A DNA stretch of 64,000 nt, taken from the NCBI GenBank assembly GCA_013396995.1, contig VWZP01006690.1, positions 1,992,174 to 2,056,173 of the forward strand. Reading direction: 5' to 3'. A program made the translations under genes and the position numbers. Under the pieces are notes generated by a model. It was not told the origin of the DNA and did not search any database. It worked only from the letters and a program-made list of their open reading frames with translations. The stretch comes from Dicaeum eximium (lineage: Eukaryota; Chordata; Aves; Passeriformes; Dicaeidae). Shown here piece by piece: positions 47,246 to 58,650 of the stretch. Position 1 is the stretch's first letter. Each line of letters opens with the position of its first letter.

Positions 47246-47935
47246 ATGGTCAAAGGGATCTTTGACTGTAATGTACCAGCTCAGGCCTCCCTGCAAACAC
47301 TGAGTGCTGCGTGGGAAGAGCTGTCCTTGAGGCCTCATGGTGCTCTAGATTTGGCAAAGAAAGAAAGAACTGTTGTCCACTCGTTACACTCATACATAAT
47401 CTGCCAGTCTCAAACCCACAGACCCATGTGTTTTCTACTGGCAATATGGAGGTTCACTTTTTTAAACCTTTTTTTTTCTTTTTTTTTTTTCTGTGTATGT
47501 GTGTGTATTGATTTGTTTTATAGCAAATCAGCATTTCATCTGACCTTTAAAATTGAAGTGTCCATGGTTCAGCAGCTCCCAAAGCCTTTGCCATCACATA
47601 ATTATGGAACTGTGATTCAGGTCAGTTTAACAGCCAACCTCAGGCAGGAAGTTCTGCAAATATATTGTAGCTGCTTCTTTATTATCAACAACTTCAGCTA
47701 CTGGATTTCAAAAGACACCAATATTCCAAAGAAACATGAAGTGCTGACTGAAAATAATAAAGAAACAATACAGCAAAAGGCCAGAGTCCTGCAGATCATT
47801 CCACAAGGATGTGCCTATGTTATTCCTGATATTGTATTTCCCATACTGTGTCTGCAACCTCAGGGCCAACCCCAAAAAAAATACTCTATAAATGTCACTT
47901 TCAATGTGGTAATGACACTGGAAAGCACTCACTGA
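47246..47935 (+). other. longest open frame in the window, probably not a gene
   Basis: 229 codons from ATG (MVKGIFDCNV) to TGA. The middle section translates a poly-T/(TG)n tract as LFFSFFFFCVCVCI. The C-terminal half is polar (EVLTENNKETIQQKA, then QPQGQPQKKYSINVTFN). I recognise no domain, see no splice sites or promoter, and find no bird gene family that fits. The open length exceeds what simple composition predicts, but the stop-free T-rich tract inflates it. A decayed retrogene is possible; a chance frame is more likely. Confidence 0.15.
47469..47507. repeat. poly-T followed by (TG)n
   Basis: T9, C, T12, then an imperfect TGTGTATGTGTGTGTA run. Such T-rich/TG composites are often the reverse complement of an old A-tail plus microsatellite growth. 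Confidence 0.85.
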
Positions 47936-48639
47936 TCTACAGTAAGCATCTCTTTCTCTACTGTATTGTGGAGAAGGCTTCGAATGCAAGTAAGTTCAGA
48001 CCCTATATTGGGATGGAACAGATGCTGGTGAATTATCCTGTCAATTATCATTTTCTCTTTACTAGAACTGAATAAATATGTAACAGAAACACCCTCAAGA
48101 TGCACGTAAAGCTTGTTATTGGAAATGCCAGTGCAGATGGAGCACAGTCCTTACTCTGGTAACGCTGGGTGTGCAGCTGTACGCCCACAGCTTGTGCTGT
48201 GCTGTGCTGAGAGGGTACCTGAACACATCCAAAACTGCAGCAAGACCTGTGGCACAGGAGGGATAGGTCAGGAATAAATACACCCAGTTCCAGTTGTGGT
48301 GCAGCTGGTTTTTGGGCTGTGCTTGGGGCACACTCAGGTGCCATCACCACTGATTCTCTGGGTGACCCGGGAAGGCACAGGCACAGATGGGGTGAGGGAC
48401 GGGCTGGGGACAGCAGGACAGCTGGAAAGGAGGTGATTGACTGAACCAGCACAATTAAATGTTGGCATTATGGTTCTAGGAGCTCTCTGGGACGGAATTT
48501 TGGGCAGTTGCAGAAGTTGCCCCAGGCAGCTCCTGCTGTGTTTAGCCCGATCTGAATGCCTAAATGTGTTAACAAACTGGGTGGAGAATGCAGCCCTGCC
48601 CTCCAGAGACTCCCGGTGGTGGTTTTGGCTGTGGAAGGG
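47936..48639. other. unique non-coding sequence, no gene seen
   Basis: Moderately GC-rich after 48130. A 134-codon minus frame at 48048-48452 has no domain. This stretch may include the left part of the neighbouring LTR-like block, whose limit is uncertain. Confidence 0.45.
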
Positions 48640-49115
48640 ATCAGGCTGTTTGTAAATAGTTAATAGATATTGTTAGAATTGTTGTTAATAGAATTGTTAG
48701 AATTGTTGCATGTGGGAAGGCATTTGTATGTAGTTAAGCTATTTAAGAGATGTTTTGTCTTTAGTTAAGATATACCCACAACAATGAATTAAACACGCTG
48801 GAACAGTCCCCTAGGGCCACAGGCCAGCTGAGTGACAGCAGTTTGGGGTCTCACCTAAACCAGCTGAAGACTCTTCTAGAAGGACACCTGCAACAGAGAC
48901 TCCCACCCCCACCCAGGAAACAACCACCCACCCTTTTTGGGAGACTGGGTTCCCCAAGTGAACATTACCTTATGCAGAGACCCCCCAAAATCACCTCCCT
49001 TTAAAAAGCCCTGTCTGGGAGTGCCTGTGCAGCACCATCCAACCACAAATGTCCTGGAAGGACAGAGGCCCAAGGGGACAAACCTATTCTGCTTTCAGTA
49101 CACAAAAAAAAATTC
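48640..49115. repeat. possible LTR-like or unknown dispersed repeat
   Basis: A T/G/A-rich left portion (48648-48790) with internal duplication leads to an ATTAAA polyadenylation-type signal (48788-48793). A C-rich right portion follows (GACTCCCACCCCCACCC near 48898, ACCCACCCTTTTTGGG near 48926). A TTAATAGATATTGTTAGAATTGTTG unit of 24-25 bp is tandemly duplicated at 48661-48709. This architecture resembles avian solo LTRs. I could not define TG...CA ends or a target-site duplication and see no viral gene beside it, so identity is uncertain. Confidence 0.3.
48661..48709. repeat. 24/25-bp tandem duplication
   Basis: Copies at 48661-48685 (25 bp) and 48686-48709 (24 bp) differ by a single indel plus little else. 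It lies inside the LTR-like block. Confidence 0.92.
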
Positions 49116-49439
49116 TTATAAAGCTTGTTTAGATAACACCAATCACCTTAGCATGTGCACATCCCACAGGAGCTGTGTTTGGCACGGGACAGAGTCAGGG
49201 AGGTCCAGCTGACCCTGCAGGAGTTATTTTGCTATTTGTTGTGCATATGCCTCAGTTTCCCTCCCTGTGAAAGGGGGTGATTTACAGCACTAGGAATTTG
49301 TGGATGATTTAGGAGCTACACATTTATTATTAGTTTTCTTGTCTGGTTTTGACAACCAGTGATATCAGGTCAAAAGCAAAGCAAGTTTTCATTAATGAAA
49401 CATGAATCCTTCCCTAATACAGTGGGACTGAGCAGTCTG
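49116..49439. other. unique non-coding sequence, no gene seen
   Basis: Mixed composition; nothing recognisable. Confidence 0.5.
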
Positions 49440-49960
49440 CAAGATGATTTTGTTGTCTGATATCGTTACCCTTTATGATCTCATATTTTATGATAGTTAA
49501 TGCCATTGGAGAAAACATGATTAGAGCAGAAAGCAGCTTCAAAGCAGCCATTGCTGAGTGCATTCATCACACTTGCTGCAGAGTTGGATTTTTCCTCTCT
49601 ACAAATATAATCAATCAGTGCAGGTAAAGAGTTAGTTGCAAATAGAAGCCCTTTAGGTGAACTAGTGTGTATCCTGTTTTTATCAGTGTTCTGGGAAGTG
49701 TAGTTAGACTGGGATAAGTTATGTGGTGTGGGCTTAGGCATTAATGAATATGAGAAACTAAATTATTGAATTTTGCAATGCAAATTATTTTTTGAGCACA
49801 AATTCTTCACTTTTGAATGTTAAGGGCTCATAAAAAATGTCAATGGTTTATGAATTAGGCCATTAGCATGCAATTTGTGATTCAAACAGTACCACAGCCT
49901 CATGTAATAAGTGACTGAATAAAGAGCAGCATTCCTCTCTGCAGTTGCAAAATAGTTTGT
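49440..49960. other. candidate conserved non-coding element with POU octamer sites
   Basis: An exact POU octamer ATGCAAAT lies at 49779-49786 and an octamer-like ATTAGCAT at 49862-49869 within a near-palindromic ATTAGCATGCAATTTG. Further words include GATAATC-like, AATATAATCAATCAG, GGCATTAATGAATATGAG and AAATTATTGAA. The block is AT-rich, unique and free of recognised repeats. Octamer sites bind OCT/BRN-class POU factors; in this setting a developmental enhancer is the natural reading, but this is inference. Confidence 0.35.
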
Positions 49961-51389
49961 CAGGAAGGGAAATGCAGTGAGATGTCACACGAGGGACTCA
50001 TTCCCTCCCTCTGGGGATGCACAGTTACCCAGCAGAGGGGTCCTATGTCTACCCCTAGCTATGGTGCCTGGAATGCTGTGTTTGTGTGGTCCATGCAATC
50101 CATGCAGCAGGCAGAGAGTCTGTACATGTGATACGGGCCAGAGCTCTCCAGTGCCCTCGCAGCTCCTGGCGTGGGCATGTCCCCATGGAGGAGCTGCCAC
50201 CTCACCTGACAGCAGCAGCTGGGCCTCTGGCCAGAGCTACCAGAGAGTTTCACTGGCTGCAGACCTCAAAGGAAATAATATCCACCCATGGTGGGAGGAA
50301 CTCTGGACGTTTCTGAGTGCATACATGCATCTTGCGTGAAAACAAAATCTGTGCTGAGCAAACGTGTCAGGTGAGAGGTGGGGTACCCTGCACGAGGCAA
50401 CCTGAAGGTGTCCCAAACACAGGTCTGAGCTCAGAGTGCAGGGAGAGAACTGTTGCCTTGGTGGCTAATTCCCTACTCAAACAGTAGTGCTTACAAAGAA
50501 AACCAAACCCAGAATACTATTATGGATGTAAAATTCCTACTTTCCCAAGATGAGAAAAATTTTGCAAAGAAAACACTAATTATGAGAATATTTATGTGAC
50601 AGGTTGAATATTGCTGTTATCTAAAAGGTCTCAGCAGCTGCTCAGTGTTTCAGAATCTGTGCTGGGGTATAAAAATTACCCAAAAAGGAGACAGAGGAAG
50701 GGAAAAAAAAGGAATATTAAATGTTTTTGATATATATCATACACTCTTAAAATAGTATGTATGCATTACACGGGGTACAGTGGTATATGAAACTCCTGAA
50801 ACTGCCAGTTTGAAAATGCAATTCTCTAATTTGTGCCCATGGCACCACTGACCCTCCCTTTCTCCACCTGGAAATTGGTGGCAGGGAGGCTGAAGTTTGC
50901 TGCATTCCAGAGGCTGACCTTTGGTATGGTCTGTAAGGAGGCAGAAGGTGTCAATTCCAGGGACCTGGGGAGGGGATGTGCCCTCCTTACAGCTCCTCAC
51001 AGAGAGCAGCGTTCATCCCAGTGCTCGTGGCTGGAGTGGAGAGGGCCTGAGCAGCTGCTGGCAAAAGAGAGGCATGGAGAGAAACCTTTGCTTCTGAATC
51101 AGAAATTCTGAGGATTTTTGGCTGCCCCTGCTGCTGGCTGTGGTCAGTACTTACAGGCAGTGCATATTCTCTGTCTGCCTGCCTCAGCTGGGTAACTGAC
51201 CTTGCCATGGGCCCTATCCCAGAGCCTCTGACCTGGCTTTCAAGGCTACAGCAGCTCATGCCCTGGATGTTTTTCTCTCTCCCTTCTTGCAGCTGAACAC
51301 ACATAAACTCCATGTTTGCATGTACTAACCAGGCAATTAATAGATCCATGTAGTGGGTGTGTTTAAAAGACTGAGATCAGGCCAGTTTC
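49961..51389. other. unique non-coding sequence, no gene seen
   Basis: GC-richer at 49980-50340 and 50830-51300, with overlapping frames (up to 120 codons) on both strands. No domain, repeat or RNA gene was recognised. Confidence 0.5.
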
Positions 51390-51560
51390 AAATTTCAGAA
51401 CAACACCAGATTAATATTCACTTACCAATATAGGTTAATTATTAGTCTTCATGAAAAATTAGCATTACACATGCAATTAACTTAGCCCTTAAGAATCTTA
51501 CTCTAAATTAGCTGTGAGTGTACAGCTACCGTGAGGGTGGTGCAAGTAGTTAATGTTAAT
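51390..51560. other. candidate conserved non-coding element
   Basis: Packed with ATTA/TAAT cores: AGATTAATATTC, GGTTAATTATTAG, AAATTAGCATTAC, GCAATTAACTTAG, AAATTAGC, then GTAGTTAATGTTAATTC, in about 170 bp without repeats. Directly visible motif density; enhancer role inferred. Confidence 0.27.
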
Positions 51561-53151
51561 TCAGGGTGGCCAAGCTTACAAGCTCTTCCCTGTCTTTCTT
51601 TTCTTATCATTCCTGTGGTTCTGCTCATACCTCAGCTCTCCAAAAGCAGCTCCAATCTGCCAATTTATTCTTTTCAGAGGGACAGTGACTTGTTCTATTT
51701 TCACCAGACATTCTGTTTGCTTGTTCTGTGTGGTGTATACATACACACATAAATATGTACCCAAAACATATATATCTCTTTTTGTTTCCCATACAAATTT
51801 CCCACCATTTTATACTCTCTTTTCTTGCAGATTTTACCATATACACATTTTTCCAATACCTCCATTTCTGCAAATGTACAATTCCTGAATGGTTGATTTG
51901 CTGATACACATTATTTCTACTGTTCTGCTTCGATTTGCACCTTTGTTGCTTGTTTAATTACTGGTGTTACATCAGGGCACACTTACACATTATCACCAGA
52001 TATGCTTTTTAGCATGCTTATGTCCAGGTTAATAATATCTTGTTTGATATTCTTTCACTCCATGGTGCAACAAGTCCTGTTTTGGCTACACTTTTTCATG
52101 TCCAGGGGATCTATTTTGCTGTCTTTTCTTAAAGAAAGTGTTCTTGTTCCTAAAACTGTACTTAAGATGCTTTTCTCTCTGCTTGTTTTACCCACTTGAT
52201 GGGACATTTGCCCTGTCAAGAGTACTCACAGCCTGTTGCTAACCTTCTGCCCTCCACAGTTATGATGTTACTCTCTGTGAGTGGCCACTGTCCCTTTTAG
52301 AGCAAAATCTAAGCAGACATCCTTCCCCTCTCACACTTTAATGGGTTGTTGTTATCCTCACAAGCAGATTGCCTGGGCTGATGGTCAGCAGCTGAAATCA
52401 GTGGTGTATAAAACCAGGAATGGTTTTCTAAAAAAATAAACCCAGGAGTGCTGATTTGTGACTGTTTCCTGTTACCTCACCATACACACAGGATCCCGTT
52501 CAGTATCACAGGAGGCCGTGTACCTGCCAGGACCTGCCAGCTCCCATGAGCAATGCCAGCATCAGGGCACCCCCAGGACCTGTTTTACAGCTCACCACAA
52601 CATCAGATGCCAATGCAGACCACATCCCTCCCTCCTGGCAGCAGCAGGGACCGAGGAGACCCAGGTCTCTCAGGTGTGAAATGTTAACACTCAGTACCTC
52701 CAGCGCTGTCAGGCTGCCCATGCCCTGGGGACAGACACCTCTCTTCTGGCTGGCTCTTGAAGCTCAAGTATTACAAAGATCAGAAATCATAAAAGAAAAC
52801 CTTAGAGGGGATGTTTAGGAGTTTGAATTACCAAAATAACCCAAGTTAAGGCTCTGATCATTGTGAAATGTTACCGTGCCACCACCCGATCTCTTGGAGT
52901 CATTAACAAAAGCTGATAACCAACCCCTTTGCTGCACACAAACACAGGTGGGTCCAGACCTGCTCAAAACCTTGTCTGCAGGATTGGTAAAACTCTGAGC
53001 GTGCAGCCACTAGTGCTCCCTGAACACTGACCAGGATCCCATTGTCCAGTGCTTAACACGCTGTGTTCAGAGCACTGAGCCAGCAGAGCCATCCCCTGAG
53101 CTGGGGAGAGGGAATCCTGCCAGGAGAGAGCTGGATGGTCTGTGTCACTCT
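51561..53151. other. unique non-coding sequence, no gene seen
   Basis: T-rich from 51700 to 52170, with TATATA-type words near 51769. GC-rich from 52490 to 52740. Frames of up to 111 codons without domains. Confidence 0.5.
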
Positions 53152-53174
53152 GGGGGGGCTGCCCAGGGTGGGGG
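53152..53174 (+). other. G-quadruplex motif
   Basis: G7 at 53152-53158 (usable as two G3 tracts), GGG at 53166-53168 and GGGGG at 53170-53174, with loops of 1, 7 and 1 nt. Further G-runs follow to 53204. It meets the strict G3N1-7 rule in a local GC-rich patch. Confidence 0.6.
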
Positions 53175-56129
53175 TTCCAGGCTGCTGAGGGGGCTGAGAT
53201 GGGGCCCAAAGCATAGGGCTGACAGGCTGAAAAATGAGAACGTGGAGGTGCTTGTGCTGTAACCAACCACAGAGGCACAGGGTTATATTCTACCTATACT
53301 ATCTCAAATTTAGGTCAATACCAGGCTTTAAACTAATAAATTGTGGGGGAAAGGTTGCTTTTCCAATAAAAGACAAAGAAATAAAACCCAACCTATGGTC
53401 CCCTTCATGATTAATCCTGTTCCACGGGCTGTGCTCAAGCTCTAGTTGACCAGAACACGTTTGATTCAGTGCAGCTGAGTGGGTTTACATGACTCATGGA
53501 GATGTGGCAGTCACTTTTAAATTATCCTGGGGACTTTGGATTTTAGTGTCGTGACCAGGTTTGCATAGCTGCCAATCACCTCTTAACATGGCAGGCAAGC
53601 ATTTTATTTCTTATTGCACTGTCACACAGTAATGTAGAATATGTTACAGTCAAATTCTTATTTATGGGTAAAGAGGACACACACCATTCTGCATGTTTTT
53701 AAACTGACCACTAGTGAATTGTTTACAGCTGCTGTGTCTCCAGTGTCAATTCTGTACCCCATCTCCTATATTCCATGTTTTTCACCCCTCCCTGCTGCAT
53801 CCTGCACCTCCTTCTCATCCCTGCTGCCATACCAAGCCTGTATTTCTCTACACTGCATCATTCTGCTGGAGTCATAAATATCCCATTCTAGCCAGAACAC
53901 CTGCTTGTTACTGCTGTCTATATAAAAGTGCAGCTCTCCATCACAGACAAATAAAAGTAAACCAGAGACAGACTCCTGTCTCAATTATAGAACAATTATA
54001 GAAATTGCCATCCCAGCTAAACTAAGTAAAGCAAAGGCAGATCAAGAAGGGATCAGACAAGGTGGGCCTGGCAGGCCTCAGTCCCAAGGTCTTGCAAACT
54101 CAGGACAAAGCTTGTGGCCTATTATCCACAAAGGCAATTCTGTATTTCTTCATTGCTATGAAAAAGGAACTATTTGCTTTTTTGTTCTGCTCTGTTTGCT
54201 TACTCTAGACTGGGAAGGAATTGCCTGCAAAGCTCAGTAGAGCTGTGCTGTCCTGCCCTGCTCTGGCTGGGCAGCTGCAGTCACAATGAACCATGTGGAA
54301 AACTTGTACCTGACCTTGAAAACTTATATTTCCAACTAGATCAGCTTTTAATTTATGAGAATGAATTTGTAATCATAAGGAAAAAAAGGAACTAAAAAAA
54401 AAAAGGAAAAAAAATCACAACCAGGGTGCACACATAGAAAGGAAATCTGGAAAATTGGTCTGAATGTCAGGAGTCATTTCTCAGAAGGCCCAGGTCTGAA
54501 AGTGTTGTTGAGATGATTAGTCACTAAATAGAGTGCCAGAACTCCTTCCCCCCAATGCCAACCATCCCAGCATCCTGGCCTTTCAAAGCAGCAGTCACAT
54601 ACCCTTCCCTAGCAGTGAATGATGGTTGCCTTGTGTAATAAAATATTCAACTTCACAACAGCGCTTTATAAAGAAGGAGGTTCATGAATTTTTAAAATTA
54701 TTTTGTAAATCACTCTGAGAGCTGACAATGAAGGCTAACACCTCTGCTGGTGTACAGCTGCCAAGTTATCCTCATATTCAGCCTGACACTGGGATTTGTG
54801 GGAGCCTTTCCCTCTGATGTGTCAGAAACCCTCTTCAGAGTGGAGTGTGAAAGGCATTGCCCCCACTCTCAGCGTGGCAACCCAACCCACGCTCTGAGAG
54901 CTGCTCAGGCACTCAGGGCAATTCTGTCAGGAGGAGATGGTTTGAGGGTTACCTGATGGGATGTGTCTGTCAGGGCAGCAGGGCTGTGGGAAGCACGGGT
55001 AGCAAAGCTGCTTCCTGGCATTCCCCAGACACCAAACAGGCAGTCTGAAGTGTATTTGTTCTGCAGTACTGATGACTACTTCTCTTTGTGGAAAGAAAGA
55101 GGTGGGTGACTTAGTTTCTGTCTATAACCATTACCAGCAGTGTCCAGATCAGTTTTTGTGGAATCAGAGAAATCCCCAGCACAAATAAGTGCAGGAAACA
55201 CTCCTCTGTAAGATGGCAATCTCTGTAAAGCACTACAGACAGAACTGTGCATGTGGGAGGGAGGGAAATGCCTTTCACACTGCCTTTCTCAGTACTTTCC
55301 GTGCAGCTGCCTGTTCTCAGGCAGCCTGGTGATGGCTGTTCAGCAGCGCAGCCAGAAAGAAGTTACCCATCAGCAAAGCTAAAAACATTCATGAAGGTGA
55401 GCAACAGCACCTGCAGGAAGGTGGGAAACATTCACACATCATCAACTCAATAGACATCAACTCTTTTAGAAAAAAAAATTAGTTACCATGGTTGCACCTG
55501 TGGAAGGAGAAACCCATTCCTGCTAAATGCCAGGAAACGATTGTCTGGAGAGATGTTTTGCTGTGACTGCACTAGAAAACAAACTGGCCACATTTTTATT
55601 GCACGGTGCTACTTAAGTGAGAAACTCATCGCTGGCCATCCCCAGCAGGGAGGCAGCTGGAGTGAGAGCAGGTTTATTGTGCGTGGCCCTCCCCGGGTGC
55701 TGCAGAAGAGGCTGAGAGGCTCCCCGTGCCTGCAGCAGGGCAGCTCTGGGTTCAAACCCTGCTGGTGACCCAGATGGAGGAGTTGTTATACAACGTTCTT
55801 TAATTGGCAATTTTCTGCTCTGTTCTCTTCTGCATCTGTTATTTATGTATCACAGCTTTCCTGCATGCTGGTAGACAACAAGGAACTACAGCAGTGGTAT
55901 CCCTTCATATTTAAAACATTTAGACAGACAAAACCCCAAAATTCACATAACAGAATGGTTCATTACACTCAGAGGAAATTTTGTTGCTTTACAAAACATT
56001 TCTCTGAGATGATAAAGCCCACATGGCTGCTGCACAACAACTACTGAGCAACAGAGGAAGAACAAAGAATAAACCAAACAGCAAGATGCTTCAGCAAAGA
56101 TGCTGACCCAATACAGCAGCTTCCAACAC
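53175..56129. other. unique non-coding sequence, no gene seen
   Basis: Includes an A-rich tract at 54381-54414 and a small AATTATAGA duplication near 53985-54002. A GGGTTCAAACCC word at 55748-55759 resembles a tRNA T-arm, but no A-box or cloverleaf accompanies it. Frames up to 104 codons have no coding features. Confidence 0.5.
54381..54414. repeat. A-rich low-complexity tract
   Basis: A7, A11 and A8 runs separated by GGA/ACT/GG words. Confidence 0.85.
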
Positions 56130-56480
56130 GCAGAGCTGCAGCCACAGCACCGCCTTGGAGTTAAGTGCCGATGAGCTTGGTGTTATGCCAACAAAATCAT
56201 CAAGAAGCTGGATCTCTCCTTGTTATTAAATTGGGCAAGCAAACGAATGAAAGGAATCAAAGCAATAACAAAGGGCAGATAACCCCTGGGCTATCTCGTA
56301 AGCAGTGGCTGACAGATGTGGATTACTGAAAAAATAAAGAGCTTGCCACTTGTATGTAATAAAGCCACAGGGATTTCAACAATACCCTTTTTGTTTTAAA
56401 GAAGAGCAAAGGCATATATTGTCAAAACCATAAAGCTTGCCACAGTGCACTGCTGCACTATATAAAGACATCACAGGCTT
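56130..56480. other. candidate conserved non-coding element
   Basis: Holds an AACAAAGG SOX/TCF-type site at 56267-56274, AACAAT at 56378-56383, GTTATTAAATTGGG, AAACGAATG, TATGTAATAAAG, and CpGs in CACCGCC, TGCCGATG and CTCGTAAG. A TATAAAG word lies at 56461-56467. Unique and repeat-free. Regulatory function inferred. Confidence 0.28.
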
Positions 56481-56935
56481 ACGGTTTTGAAAGGAGTGAC
56501 AGCTATTACATGCTGAAATTTTTCAGTGAGGCACTGCATGGAGTAACTAAGGATCATGCAGTGAAGCATCATCTATTTGTTCCTTGACAAGAACACCTGG
56601 ATGACCCCTCTGAATTGGTCAGTTGGACTTGGTGGCCTGGACAGTTATCACTGCTGCTGGTTTTTTTTGCTGTGGGTTTTAATTTATTCAAACGACCTTT
56701 TTTTCTAGCTCTGGGTTCTTTATGAAACCAAAATGCTGCTTTCTTAGAGTTTGTCCTGCTTGTTTTCAGTCTTTGTACTGACCAGGTATAATTTGTCATC
56801 TGAGGGTGCAAGCTGCCGTTTGAACTAGAACTTGGCTGAATTTTGGCACAATTTCTAGTAGAGCTGTGGAAGCCCCACCTGTTACCATTTTCACTGCCTC
56901 GTCAGCTTACAATGCCATGGAAGCATTAAAGGTGT
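56481..56935. other. unique non-coding sequence, no gene seen
   Basis: Mixed sequence with a T8 run near 56663. The 80-codon minus frame at 56569-56811 shows no domain. Confidence 0.5.
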
Positions 56936-57420
56936 CTGTACTTGGCCCTGGTGAGGCTGCACCTTAAATCCTGGTGTCAGTTTTCGGCTTCTCATGACAA
57001 GACAGAGATTGAGGGGCTGGAGCATGTCCAGAGAAGGGAGAGGATCTGGGGAAGGGTCTGGAGAGCAACTCTGAGCAGCAGCTGAGAGAAGTGGGGGTGT
57101 TTAGCCTGGAGAAAAGGAGGTTCATACCTCTCTAAAACCGCCTGACAGGAGGTTGTAGCCAAACTGGGGGTTGGTCTCTACTCACAAGTGACAAGTGATA
57201 GGACACGAGGAAACAGCCTCAGGCTAAACCAGGGAGGTTCAGAATGGTTAGCAGGCTTTGGCAGAGGCTGCCCAGAGCAGTGCTGGAGTCCCCATCCCTG
57301 GAGGGAATTAAAACCCACACAGATGTGGCCCTTGGGGACTTGGTTAGTGGGGCCTTGGCAGTGCTGGGGGAACTCAGTGATTGTAGAGGTCTTTTCCAAC
57401 CTGAACAATTTTGTGATTCA
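56936..57420 (+). mobile_element. CR1 LINE 3'-terminal fragment, 5'-truncated
   Basis: The order of blocks is diagnostic of an avian CR1 3' end: ACTTGGCCCTGGTGAGGCTG, GGCTGGAGCATGTCCAGAGA, AGCCTGGAGAAAAGGAGG, GACAGGAGGTTGTAGCC, AGTGATAGGACACGAGGAAA, GGCTGCCCAGAGCAGTG, CCATCCCTGGAGG, then GAGGTCTTTTCCAACC and a terminal TTGTGATTCA. Only the end of the ORF2 region and the 3' UTR remain. Between GGTTAGCA (about 57246) and GGCTTTGGCAGAGGCTGCCC the stretch usually present in CR1 (about 30 nt around TTCTTCAC) is missing. The copy is dead and moderately diverged. Confidence 0.95.
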
Positions 57421-58630
57421 GCGACAAGATCCTGCCTTTATTGCTGTTGTAAGTGCTTAAGCCCTTCCCTGTCAAATTCCAACATACACTGTACTCTCTC
57501 CTAAGACTAATTCTGCTCTCAATTAACGCCTCATTTCAGTTTGTAACTGGTATTTTTTTGCCTGTGAAAAATTAAATGCATTGCATACAGCAGCATAGCA
57601 GGTAACCTTCTCATACAACATATATGCAAGCATTTGATACACACACACAATCAATGCAACACAGAGAAAGCCTACCTGATGAAAAATATGCCCCTCTGCT
57701 CATCTATTTCCATTACATCTCCCCCTAAAAGCTTCAATGAAAAATATGGGAATATCATCTTTAACAACCTGACACGTCTTAAACTTCCCATATGGCACAG
57801 AGCAGATTTCTCTCTGTTCCTTCCAAGTATTGTTGTTCAGCCTTTTATACCATAACTCCTTGGTGTTACCACTGGGAATTTTCAGCAGGGCTGGTTCCCA
57901 AAGATGTGATGCATGAAATGTGATTCTAACCCTGAGACATCCCATGGTGTCCAACCCAACATCTCCCCGTGGATAGTGTTGGCTCTTCTGCTGTGATGAT
58001 TTGCAGGACATATTAAACTACAGCAATGTAATGCATGGCTTCAAAGTTTCTAAGTTTGCTTTTACCTGATGTAAATCCTAATCCCACAGCTACACTCAAG
58101 GTCCTACTGCATCACAGTGGAGAATACGGGAAAGATGTATTTAAAGATGTAATTGTTTCAAAACCACATTTCTGTTGTTTTAGTGTACCTATGGCCCATG
58201 GAGTTTCTTTCCACTTATTTGGGCAAACAAAATGCCACAAAAAAAAATGCCAGAATGGGTCAGTCTGTCAAAGCTGGTGTGGTGACTTTGTTGGTGTTTA
58301 GATAAAGGCTGAAGGAATTCAGAGAAAGGCAGAAAAGCAGGTTCTGGATATTCTCTTTTAGCATTATCAGTATCCAGATATTCAAAATCCAGATCAGCCC
58401 AACTTAAAATCAAACTACAATTATATTTTAATAACTCTTTCCCATTTCAACTTCCACTTTTTCTTGTATGTCATGCCTAAATGGAACCACAAGATGCCAT
58501 TTCTGCACTAGAAAATGAATAACGAGCAATTCAGTTTGAATAAAATCAGGAAGAACAAGTCCTGCTAATAACAAGGTGAAGGTTTAGAATTAAAACATTC
58601 TGAAGTAAAAATCAAAGAGTGATTTTCTAC
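57421..58630. other. unique non-coding sequence, no gene seen
   Basis: AT-rich DNA with a short (AC)n near 57641-57650. The 103-codon minus frame at 57700-58011 has no domain. Confidence 0.5.
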
Positions 58631-58650
58631 TATATATATATATATATATA
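58631..58650. repeat. (TA)10 microsatellite
   Basis: Ten uninterrupted TA units, a likely length-polymorphic site. Confidence 0.95.

Noticed and set aside
55748..55759. GGGTTCAAACCC, resembling a tRNA T-arm
   Set aside because: No A-box, acceptor stem or anticodon arm could be placed upstream; a lone palindromic word.
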